From: DATNPH01 sp036703315
Lineage (GTDB): Bacteria > Cyanobacteriota > Cyanobacteriia > Cyanobacteriales > Coleofasciculaceae
Direction of reading: 5' to 3'
Length of the DNA stretch: 42,616 nt
Assembly (NCBI GenBank): GCA_036703315.1
Contig: DATNPH010000006.1
Location: 1 to 42,616, forward strand
Below, one piece after another: positions 1-6,977 of this stretch. The translations under genes and the position numbers were made by a program. How positions within the stretch are numbered: position 1 is the first letter of the stretch; every line of letters starts with the position of its first letter. The notes under the pieces are model-generated. The model searched no databases, was not told the DNA's origin, and was given only the letters and a program-made list of their open reading frames with translations.

Positions 1-1781
1 TGCTGCTTCAGTTCCTTTGCTAACTCATCGCTAGGAGTTTGGTCGCCTTCCAGGGTGACAAAGGCAAAGACTTCTTCCCCCTTCAATTCATCCGGCTTCC
101 CAACAACAGCCGCTTCAGCAACAGTCGGATGAGACACTAACGCTGACTCAATTTCCATTGTGCCAAGCCGATGTCCCGCAACACTAATCACATCATCAAC
201 GCGACCCATTACCCAGAAGTAACCGTCTTCATCTTTCCTAGCACCATCCCCTGCAAAGTAGACATACTGTTCATCCTTAGGCGGGATATGTTCCCAATAA
301 GTGCGCCGGAAGCGATCAGGGTCGCCGTAGATATTGCGCATCATCCCAGGCCAAGGGTGCTTTACCACTAGATAACCACCGTTGTTATCCCCAACCGAAT
401 TTCCTTCCAAATCAACGATATCGGCAAGAATGCCTGGGAAGGGAAGGGTAGCAGAACCAGGTTTAGTTGGGATAGCACCAGGTAGGGGTGTAATCATAAT
501 GCCAGCTGTTTCAGTTTGCCACCAGGTATCGACAATCGGGCAGCGTTCACCACCAATCACCCGGTGGTACCACATCCAGGCTTCAGGGTTAATCGGTTCA
601 CCAACCGTTCCTAGCAGACGCAACGAAGAGAGGTTACGCGATTTGGGATGGTGTTCGCCCATTTTGATAAAAGCCCGAATCGCTGTAGGTGCCGTATAAA
701 AGATATTCACACCGTACTTTTCAATGACATCCCAGAAACAGCCAGGATTAGAAGCACGAGGGGCACCTTCGTACATTAAAGTAGTTGCACCATTGGAAAG
801 GGGGCCATAGACGATGTAGCTGTGACCCGTAATCCAACCTACGTCAGCGGTACACCAATAGACATCTGTATCCTGGAGGTCAAAAATCCACTTAGTCGTC
901 ATGTGGGTGTAGAGATTGTAACCGCCAGTCGTGTGGACAACGCCCTTGGGCTTGCCTGTGCTACCACTGGTGTAGAGAATGAACAGCATATCCTCACTGT
1001 CCATCGCTTGGGCTGGGCAATCGGCTGACACCCCCTGCTGCAAGTCATGCCACCAGTGGTCGCGATCGGGTTCCATGTGGATTTGCTGGGCTGTGCGTTT
1101 GACAACTAGGACGCTTTCGATTGTCGGCACTGCGCCATTGGCTAAAGCTTTGTCTACTTGGTCTTTGAGGGGAACGATCGCGTCTTTACGCCATCCCCCA
1201 TCCGCTGTCACCAGCAGCTTCGCTTGACCATCAATGAGCCGATCTCGCAAGGCTTCAGCACTAAAGCCACCGAAGACAACACTGTGAACCGCACCAATTC
1301 TCGCACAGGCAAGCATTGCGATCGCCGCTTCTGGAATCATGGGCATGTAGATGCCGACGCGATCGCCTTTTTTCACTCCTAATTGCTTGAGCACGTTAGC
1401 AAATTGGCAGACTTCCCGATGCAACTGGGCATAAGTTAGAGTCCGTGAATCACCCGGTTCCCCCTCCCAAATTAACGCTGCCTTATTCCGACGCCATGTA
1501 GTTAAGTGTCTGTCAAGACAATTGTAAGAAATGTTAATTTTACCGCCGATGAACCACTTAGCAAACGGCGGTTGCCAATCTAGAACGGTGTCCCACTTTT
1601 GGAACCAGTGCAACTCTTGTTCTGCTAAATCTGCCCAAAACTTCTGAGGGTCAGCTTTCGCTTTTTCGTAGAGTTGCTGGTACTCTTCCAAGCTTTTGAT
1701 GTGAGCGTTTTGAGAGAACTCCGGAGATGGGGCAAATAAACGTTTTTCTTGAAGGATTGATTCTATTGTGACCTGAGACAT
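1..1781 (-). CDS. acs: Acetyl-CoA synthetase (acetate--CoA ligase), C-terminus outside window
   Basis: The minus strand is open from an ATG at 1781 to the window edge, giving about 593 residues of an enzyme usually about 650 long, so only the extreme C-terminus is missing. It activates acetate with ATP to acetyl-AMP and then acetyl-CoA in the cytoplasm. Visible ANL-superfamily motifs include the P-loop-like YTSGSTGKPKG, the DTWWQTETAG adenylate-binding motif and GRVDDVINVAGHRLGT near the C-terminal hinge. The N-terminus (MSQVTIESILQEKRLF, then FWADLAEQELHWFQKWDTVL) matches the family's N-terminal domain. The catalytic acetylatable Lys region lies beyond the window edge. It stands alone with about 165 bases of non-coding DNA upstream. 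Identification is firm. Confidence 0.97.
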   Translation of the reverse strand, partial: MSQVTIESILQEKRLFAPSPEFSQNAHIKSLEEYQQLYEKAKADPQKFWADLAEQELHWFQKWDTVLDWQPPFAKWFIGGKINISYNCLDRHLTTWRRNKAALIWEGEPGDSRTLTYAQLHREVCQFANVLKQLGVKKGDRVGIYMPMIPEAAIAMLACARIGAVHSVVFGGFSAEALRDRLIDGQAKLLVTADGGWRKDAIVPLKDQVDKALANGAVPTIESVLVVKRTAQQIHMEPDRDHWWHDLQQGVSADCPAQAMDSEDMLFILYTSGSTGKPKGVVHTTGGYNLYTHMTTKWIFDLQDTDVYWCTADVGWITGHSYIVYGPLSNGATTLMYEGAPRASNPGCFWDVIEKYGVNIFYTAPTAIRAFIKMGEHHPKSRNLSSLRLLGTVGEPINPEAWMWYHRVIGGERCPIVDTWWQTETAGIMITPLPGAIPTKPGSATLPFPGILADIVDLEGNSVGDNNGGYLVVKHPWPGMMRNIYGDPDRFRRTYWEHIPPKDEQYVYFAGDGARKDEDGYFWVMGRVDDVISVAGHRLGTMEIESALVSHPTVAEAAVVGKPDELKGEEVFAFVTLEGDQTPSDELAKELKQ

Positions 1782-1947
1782 TGTTGTTGCTGATTACTTA
1801 TAGAGGCTAAGTGCGTTCTGATTCAGAAATTCTAGATCGTAAGAGGAAGTATAGCTTGGTGCAACAGCCGCGATCGCAGCCTGACGCGATTACGAGTTCA
1901 CAATACCCGATCGATAAATCTGGATGCTTGAAATAATTCGGAACCCC

Positions 1948-2229
1948 TTAACTGGAGTCATCATTTTTGATGACGCTATCCTCCAAATGCTTAACTAATC
2001 CAGTCCTTAAATTTTGAGATAGAGATTGTCCAGTTGTTTTTTCAACGTAGTCTAGAATTTTTTGATAAGCATCTGGATTAGTCCGTAGATGAATAACAAT
2101 CAGTACTTTTCCATCAGGCAACCAAAACATCACCCGACCGTTCTGAGTACAAGTAAAAGCCCTGACGTGACTCAAATTTACAATATAAGCATTTCGATCG
2201 TAAATGAATTTAACCCAATCGCTATTCAT
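1948..2229 (-). CDS. Small hypothetical protein, 93 aa
   Basis: An ORF of 93 residues with an ATG start. It has a compact mixed composition: an N-terminal half rich in beta-type hydrophobics (DWVKFIYDRNAYIVNLSHVRAFTC, RVMFWLPDGKVLIVIHL) and a helical C-terminal half ending in a polar acidic tail. There is no signal peptide or membrane segment. I do not recognise a family. The amino-acid make-up reads like a real cytoplasmic protein rather than a shadow ORF, and no competing ORF overlaps it. It lies between acs and an SPFH gene but is transcribed away from the latter. The function is unknown. Confidence 0.6.
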   Translation of the reverse strand: MNSDWVKFIYDRNAYIVNLSHVRAFTCTQNGRVMFWLPDGKVLIVIHLRTNPDAYQKILDYVEKTTGQSLSQNLRTGLVKHLEDSVIKNDDSS

Positions 2230-2597
2230 AATTGATAAATTACTTAACGCTACAATGAGTAGACGCTATTTAGAAATTTTTTCAATGAAATAGAAGTGTT
2301 GGTTAGCTAAAAGTCTTAAACAAGCCAGCCGCGAAGAGAGCCAGCAAGATCCCTGCTGGAGGAGTAAAAATTGCAAAAACGGAGTCCAAGTGGAATAATA
2401 ACTCTCACTCCTCTATATATCTCCTCTTTTCCCAAAACCACAGCCCGTGCTAATTTGGGTCAACTCAACCGAACAACGGTTAAAGTTGAATTAGTTAAAA
2501 TACTTGTTTTTAGCAGCACCCTTAAAGAGGGCTCCAAGCGAAAATACAAGTTGAAACGCCAGTCAGTTCATAACCTCCTAGCTGGAGAGCACAATCT
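2230..2597. other. Intergenic region upstream of the SPFH gene
   Basis: About 370 bases between the divergent small hypothetical gene and the SPFH gene. It contains a short hairpin (CCAGCA...TGCTGG, about 2341-2356) followed by a strong Shine-Dalgarno-like GGAGGAG at 2358-2364, six bases ahead of a TTG. That TTG opens an 86-codon frame running into the SPFH start, but its protein has no convincing composition, so I do not call it as a gene. This is the likely promoter region for both flanking genes. Confidence 0.4.
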
Positions 2598-3413
2598 ATG
2601 GAGTCCATCCTTTCCATTCTTGCCCCGATGATTTTAGTAGTTGTGGGCTACACCATCGGTTCAACAAAAATTGTCAACGAAGGAAACGAAGCCCTGATAG
2701 AACGCCTGGGTAAATATCATAGAAAACTAGAGCCTGGTCTTAACTACATCGTTCCCTTTCTTGACAGGATTGCCGTGGAGGAGACAACTCGTGAGCAAGT
2801 TTTGGACATTGAACCCCAGCCGGCAATCACCAAAGACAATATATCTGTAGATGTAGACGCCGTCGTATTCTGGCAAATTTTGGATCTGGAGAAAGCCTAT
2901 TATGCTGTTGAAGATGTTGAGACAGCGATTGAAAATTTGGTCATAACCACGCTGCGCTCTACCATTGGTGACCTGGAACTGGATCAGACGTATTCCTCTA
3001 AAGGCGATGTCAATCGAAGGCTACTACAGCAGCTAGATGAAGCCACGGCTAATTGGGGAGTGAAGGTGATCCGTGTCGAGGTACAAAATATTAAACCACC
3101 TAAGGAAGTTTTGGATTCACTGGCCAAGGAGCGGGCGGCTGAGAGTGCAAAACAAGCTAAAATTTACGAGGCACAAGGCACAGTGGAGTCAATTGAGATG
3201 ATTTCAAGAGCACTCCAGTCGCAGCCAAATAGTCGGCAAGTCTTACAGTTCCTCATCTCTCAGCGCTATGTAGACGCCAATCAAAAATTGGGTGAAAGTA
3301 CCAACGCGAAAATAGTCTTCATGGATCCGAAAGCATTGACAGAAGCAGTATCAGAGATGCTTTCATATGATGATGTCCCTATTGATGGGGGTGGAGGAAA
3401 TGGCGCTCGTTAG
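2598..3413 (+). CDS. SPFH/Band 7 (stomatin/prohibitin-like) membrane protein
   Basis: A 271-residue protein with an ATG start and GGAG ten bases upstream. Residues about 4-24 form a single hydrophobic N-terminal anchor. The SPFH domain follows (NEGNEALIERLGKYHRKLEPGLN, later VDVDAVVFWQILDLEKAYYAVED and TLRSTIGDLELDQTYSSKGD), then a charged helical stretch (LAKERAAESAKQAKIYEAQGT) typical of stomatins. Family members oligomerise in membrane microdomains and often partner with membrane proteases, but no NfeD or protease gene is adjacent here. A second, different SPFH protein is at 16651. The family assignment is secure and the physiological role unknown. Confidence 0.92.
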   Translation: MESILSILAPMILVVVGYTIGSTKIVNEGNEALIERLGKYHRKLEPGLNYIVPFLDRIAVEETTREQVLDIEPQPAITKDNISVDVDAVVFWQILDLEKAYYAVEDVETAIENLVITTLRSTIGDLELDQTYSSKGDVNRRLLQQLDEATANWGVKVIRVEVQNIKPPKEVLDSLAKERAAESAKQAKIYEAQGTVESIEMISRALQSQPNSRQVLQFLISQRYVDANQKLGESTNAKIVFMDPKALTEAVSEMLSYDDVPIDGGGGNGAR

Positions 3414-3485
3414 CCTCACGAGCCGTAAAGTTAAATCCTAGTACTGCTACGCGGACGTCAAAACCCTACCCTTCGGGGAACGGGG

Positions 3486-3546
3486 CACGTCTCCTGTGCC
3501 CTGCAGGTTGCTGGTGCCTGGAGATCACCTCTGGGCACCAGCAACC
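3486..3546. repeat. Inverted repeats after the SPFH gene
   Basis: A perfect 13-base inverted repeat: GGTTGCTGGTGCC at 3506-3518 and its complement at 3534-3546, with a 15-base loop. Just upstream is a smaller hairpin, GGGCAC/GTGCCC. No T-run follows, so it is not a classic rho-independent terminator. It lies between the convergent SPFH and PAS-CRP genes and may end transcription, or be a dispersed palindromic repeat. Confidence 0.6.
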
Positions 3547-3647
3547 GGAAGTGGTTAGGGCACCCGACGTGGTTAAAAGTCAAAAAGCTTTATTTCGGGA
3601 CTGGCGAAATTGCTAAATGGTGTATGAAGTCACTCGGCGATAAAGGT

Positions 3648-4847
3648 TTAGCCTGCATTTAAGTACTTTTCATTCCAGATATCAGTAAAAAGAATACGAT
3701 TTTGGGAGTCAAACTTAATCTCTCCTTGCTTCTGTAACTTGCCCAGTAATCGGGTAATTGTCACTCGGGTAGTACAGCAGGCATCGGCAAGCTCCTGATG
3801 AGTGAGGCGCATACTTAAACGAGTGCCTTGTGCTACTTTTTGTCCAAATTGCTGTTTGAAAAACAGCAACAGATGATATAATCTATCCTTTACTTGTCGC
3901 TTGCCAGAAATAGCTAAAAGAGCTTCTGTTTGGCGAAGCCGCTTGGTAATTTGAGGTAAAAAAGCCTGAGCCAGCTTTGGGGAAGCGGCAATCTCTGCTA
4001 AAGAAAAGCTAATTAAATCGACATTTTCTGTCAGAGCGATCGCTTGATAGGTAGGTAGGTCAGTCAAACTAGAGCCAAAAGGCATAGACGAGCCTGCCAA
4101 CCCCACAAGCACCTCTTCACCCTGCTCATTCATGGTACTCAGTTTCACCAGACCGTGACGCACTAGCCACAGTTGATCTGGGTCTAGGGGAATAATATCT
4201 CCTTTGAAATAAATATGCTTTGGGCGGTCTTGACTGAGGTCGTAGTCATGACCAGAGAGCAGCAATTGAGACGGTTGTTGAATGGTGGTATCGCGCAACA
4301 TCCAGCGCAAGGTGACTAGCTTGCCAGACGAGTCGCGGACAGAGGCGACAGTCACAGACGCATTAAAGCTTTCACCTTGACGCGGTTGTAAGTCTATTGT
4401 ATGGTCTTGCACCCGATCATACTGGTGCAATTGGGTTAGTTTGGAACGAAATGCAGGACGTTTTTCTACAGGAATGAAGCTGATCAACAATTTGCCCTGC
4501 AAGCTCAACTGTTCAACACCAAATAAAGTAGCAGCAGCACGGTTAACCTCCAAAATTTTTCCTTGTGCATCAGTCTGCAAGTAAGCATCTGGCATGAACT
4601 CGAATAGGTCTTGGTAGCGCTGACGTTCAGCTTCTAGCTGCTTTCGTATGGCTACCATTTCCTCTGTCTGCTGCAACATTTCCTCTGCGGCTACTTGCAG
4701 TTCTTCTGAGGAGGTGCCGAGTTCTTTGAAGAGCGTTGGTAGAAGTAAATCTATTGGTGGCTGCTGTGGAGTGTTAGCGGTCTGGTATAGATGAGTTAAG
4801 CGTCCTTGGAGGAACTGTAACTGCTGAGTAAATATATCAACGTTCAT
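3648..4847 (-). CDS. PAS-sensor CRP/FNR-family transcription regulator
   Basis: A 399-residue fusion. The N-terminal ~75 residues are helical and probably coiled coil (SEELQVAAEEMLQQTEEMVAIRKQLEAER). A PAS domain covers about 78-190 (YQDLFEFMPDAYLQTDAQGKILEVN ... LRWMLRDTT). A cyclic-nucleotide-binding-like beta-roll covers about 205-310, and a CRP-type winged helix-turn-helix is at about 345-395 (LTHQELADACCTTRVTITRLLGKL), close to the NtcA/CRP recognition helix pattern. CRP-family regulators are usually about 220-240 residues without PAS, so this one probably takes a second signal. The cNMP pocket lacks an obvious cAMP-binding GE..R..A signature, so its ligand is uncertain. The gene is transcribed alone, divergent from the ureD region. 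Confidence 0.9.
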   Translation of the reverse strand: MNVDIFTQQLQFLQGRLTHLYQTANTPQQPPIDLLLPTLFKELGTSSEELQVAAEEMLQQTEEMVAIRKQLEAERQRYQDLFEFMPDAYLQTDAQGKILEVNRAAATLFGVEQLSLQGKLLISFIPVEKRPAFRSKLTQLHQYDRVQDHTIDLQPRQGESFNASVTVASVRDSSGKLVTLRWMLRDTTIQQPSQLLLSGHDYDLSQDRPKHIYFKGDIIPLDPDQLWLVRHGLVKLSTMNEQGEEVLVGLAGSSMPFGSSLTDLPTYQAIALTENVDLISFSLAEIAASPKLAQAFLPQITKRLRQTEALLAISGKRQVKDRLYHLLLFFKQQFGQKVAQGTRLSMRLTHQELADACCTTRVTITRLLGKLQKQGEIKFDSQNRILFTDIWNEKYLNAG

Positions 4848-5088
4848 ATCAAACCTGCAATATGGCTTCCGTTCTGATGAAGGTTAGAAGACTTTTCGCC
4901 TCTATACAATCATCTTGAGAGGGATATACACAGTAAGGGTGATCTGATGGATCAAGCATCTTTTTTGAATATAAGCCTGATGTAGTCTTAGAACCCACAG
5001 TTGCTCATCTCCCAAAAGGTAGGAAGATGATTACTGACTCTGGATAGAAGAAGATAAGGGATGCTAATGGGTAACTTAATAGAAGGAG
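4848..5088. other. Intergenic region upstream of the PAS-CRP regulator
   Basis: About 240 bases between the regulator start and the promoter-like element at 5089. I see no gene longer than about 20 codons. It must carry the regulator's promoter on the minus strand, but no clear -35/-10 pair stands out. Confidence 0.3.
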
Positions 5089-5118
5089 TTGACATAAAAC
5101 GATTGCGTCTTATATAAA
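5089..5118 (+). promoter_or_regulatory. Sigma70-like promoter candidate
   Basis: TTGACA at 5089-5094 is followed by TATATA at 5111-5116 (16-base spacer) or TATAAA at 5113-5118 (18-base spacer), a near-consensus sigma70-type pair. The predicted start falls at the foot of the terminator hairpin immediately downstream, which is unusual. It is about 170 bases ahead of ureD. Confidence 0.4.
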
Positions 5119-5120
5119 CA

Positions 5121-5151
5121 AAAGCTCTAGTTGCGCGTACTAGAGCTTTTT
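5121..5151 (+). terminator. Rho-independent terminator-like hairpin
   Basis: An 11-base perfect stem (AAAGCTCTAGT at 5121-5131, ACTAGAGCTTT at 5139-5149) with a 7-base loop, running into a T-tract on the plus strand. The minus strand side also reads into a T-rich stretch. It sits directly downstream of a consensus-like promoter and upstream of ureD, so it could be an attenuator or the end of a small RNA. Confidence 0.75.
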
Positions 5152-5289
5152 CACTACTTGTTCACTACTTGGTTGGAACTGCTCACCTGACAACAGTTGT
5201 GAGTCAAATTTTATTTGGGCGCTCACTCCCTCGTCTGTTACAGTCGCTGAAAGCGATCGCTGTTTTACAGGTGGGTAAGAATTACAAAG

Positions 5290-6213
5290 ATGGAACGCAA
5301 CAACCAGAAAATTAGGCAGAAAAACAGTAGTGTTAGTGACTTGCGATCGCCCTCAACAAGTGCTGCTGCGGCTGGTTGGCATGGCAGCTTAGACTTAGTG
5401 TACGCCTATCGCGACGGTCAAACGCTACCGATTCACGCGCAAATGCAAGCCCCCTTGAAGGTGCAGCGACCCTTTTATCCAGAGGGGCAAGCGGTTTGTC
5501 ATAGTGTGGTGTTGCATACAGCTGGAGGAATTGTGGGAGGCGATCGCCTGTCCCAAATTATCCACCTTGAACCCAATGCCCATGCCCTAATCACCACCGC
5601 CGCAGCTAGTAAGGTTTATGGTAGGGGGGCACGGCTGTGCGCGCTTGCAGAGGCAAGACAAACTATCCAAATCCAAGTAGACACTAATGCTTGTTTAGAG
5701 TGGCTTCCCCTGGAGACAATTGTGTTCGATGGTGCAATGTATCGGCAAGACCTGCGGGTAGAATTAGCACCGGGAGCTAGTTGGCTAGGCTGGGAGATTA
5801 CACGATTTGGTCGCTCTGCCAGAGGAGAAAAGTTCTTGCAAGGAGAATGGCGATCGCATACTGAAGTCTGGCAGCAAGGACTTCCGCTGTGGATCGACCG
5901 ACAATGGCTACCTGCTAGCGAGGAAATCTTCAACAGTTCTCATGGTTTAGCTGGACAACCCCTTGTGGCAAGTCTGGCTTGGGTGGGACAACCCGTGTCA
6001 CCGGAGTTAGTAGAAAAAGCGAGAATGCTCTGGAGTGCAAACGAACGTCAAGGAGAAGCAGGCGTTACACAACTAATTTCAGGATTATTGTGTCGATACC
6101 GTGGATCTTCGACCATGGAGATGAGAAACTGGTTTACGGAAGTTTGGCAGCTGCTGCGCCTATCTTTTTTAGGACGCCCCAGTTGTCCACCCCGAGTCTG
6201 GCAGAAGAATTAA
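5290..6213 (+). CDS. ureD: Urease accessory protein UreD
   Basis: 307 residues, ATG start. UreD is the scaffold that, with UreF, UreG and UreE, delivers nickel into apo-urease in the cytoplasm. Family motifs are present: GWHGSLDLVYAYRDGQT at about residue 29, QAPLKVQRPFYPEG, HTAGGIVGGDRL, TTAAASKVYGR and LEWLPLETIVFDGA. The N-terminal ~25 residues are a low-complexity extension, so an internal start cannot be excluded. The stop is 27 bases before ureA, consistent with a ureDA operon as in cyanobacterial ureDABC clusters, but ureB and ureC do not follow. Confidence 0.95.
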   Translation: MERNNQKIRQKNSSVSDLRSPSTSAAAAGWHGSLDLVYAYRDGQTLPIHAQMQAPLKVQRPFYPEGQAVCHSVVLHTAGGIVGGDRLSQIIHLEPNAHALITTAAASKVYGRGARLCALAEARQTIQIQVDTNACLEWLPLETIVFDGAMYRQDLRVELAPGASWLGWEITRFGRSARGEKFLQGEWRSHTEVWQQGLPLWIDRQWLPASEEIFNSSHGLAGQPLVASLAWVGQPVSPELVEKARMLWSANERQGEAGVTQLISGLLCRYRGSSTMEMRNWFTEVWQLLRLSFLGRPSCPPRVWQKN

Positions 6214-6240
6214 CAATTAGAACCTTTAACCTTCACCCCT

Positions 6241-6543
6241 ATGCAACTGACGCCACAGGAAAAAGACAAGCTGCTAATTTTCACTGCCGCTTTGCTAGCA
6301 GAACGACGTAAAGATAAAGGATTAAAGCTGAACTACCCAGAAGCTGTTGCCTACATCTCTGCCGCAATTTTGGAAGGTGCCAGGGAGGGACGTAACGTGG
6401 CAGACTTAATGAGTTATGGGACAACTCTACTGAGGCCCAATGAGGTTATGGAAGGTGTACCAGAGATGGTGCATGAAGTGCAAGTGGAAGCCACCTTTCC
6501 TGATGGTACGAAATTGGTTACAGTTCATGACCCGATTCGCTAG
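6241..6543 (+). CDS. ureA: Urease subunit gamma UreA
   Basis: A 100-residue protein of exactly the usual UreA length, beginning MQLTPQEKDKLLIFTAALLAERR and containing LNYPEAVAYISAAILEGAREG, VADLMSYGTTLL and VPEMVHEVQVEATFPDGTKLV. It is the small structural subunit of the nickel urease that hydrolyses urea to ammonia and carbamate. It lies 27 bases downstream of ureD in the same orientation. Normally ureB and ureC follow. Here about 240 bases of non-coding DNA lead instead to a tRNA on the other strand, so the remaining urease genes must be elsewhere. Confidence 0.97.
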   Translation: MQLTPQEKDKLLIFTAALLAERRKDKGLKLNYPEAVAYISAAILEGAREGRNVADLMSYGTTLLRPNEVMEGVPEMVHEVQVEATFPDGTKLVTVHDPIR

Positions 6544-6744
6544 TAAGCTAATGTGCAGTCAAGTTACATTCTGGCAGTCGCTAAAAGTTCTGCCAGTGCT
6601 CGTTTAGAGCCTGTTGAATTGCTGAGTATTGCTACACTCCCTATTCCCTCTCAAGATTCTGATGGTACAACTCCCCCAAATCTGGGAACACTAGACCTAC
6701 TACAGAAATCTCTCTCCCCACTCCTTTTAGTAAGAGTGGGTTTT

Positions 6745-6764
6745 CTTGTGCCGCACGGCACAAG
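6745..6764. repeat. Short perfect palindrome
   Basis: CTTGTGCC, a 4-base loop, then GGCACAAG: an 8-base perfect hairpin in the ureA-tRNA spacer. No T-run follows on either strand in a convincing position. It could stabilise the ureDA transcript end. Confidence 0.4.
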
Positions 6765-6784
6765 CCATAAACGGGATTTTAAAA

Positions 6785-6857
6785 TGGCTCAGGCGGGATT
6801 TGAACCTGCGACCTTGGGCTTATGAGTCCCCTGCTCTAACCACTGAGCTACTGAGCC
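6785..6857 (-). tRNA. tRNA with CAU anticodon (elongator Met, or Ile2)
   Basis: A 73-base cloverleaf on the minus strand. The acceptor stem GGCTCAG/CTGAGCC is perfect, the D-arm is GCTC-AGTGGTTA-GAGC, the anticodon loop is CTCATAA (anticodon CAU) and the T-loop is TTCAAAT. CCA is not encoded. The anticodon stem has non-canonical closing pairs (A31-G39, G27-A43) and the T-stem has an A51-C63 mismatch. The arms resemble both elongator tRNA-Met and lysidine-modified tRNA-Ile2, so the amino acid cannot be fixed by eye. It is not an initiator: the acceptor stem begins with a perfect G-C pair. Confidence 0.9.
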
Positions 6858-6922
6858 AAGCTTTTGACAGCTTCATCATTTTAACACAATAACTCGGAGC
6901 ATTGCTATATCCCGGAAAACTT

Positions 6923-6949
6923 GGGGAAGGAGCTGTATAGCTCCTCCCC
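6923..6949 (-). terminator. Hairpin downstream of the M23 peptidase gene
   Basis: On the minus strand, GGGGAGGAGCT-loop-AGCTCCTTCCCC (one bulge) lies about 30 bases after the M23 stop codon and is followed by AAGTTTTCC. It is a strong GC-rich stem with a weak T-tract, a plausible terminator for that gene. Confidence 0.55.
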
Positions 6950-6977
6950 ATACAGGTTTTCTGGTTAGAAATGTAAA

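Noticed and set aside
2371..2631. 86-codon plus-strand frame with an excellent GGAGGAG ahead of a TTG
   Set aside because: The product has no protein-like hydrophobic or domain pattern, overlaps the SPFH start and is probably a chance frame in the 5' leader.
6553..6825. 90-codon frame after ureA, considered as a ureB remnant
   Set aside because: No urease beta motif in any frame, and it runs through the tRNA gene.
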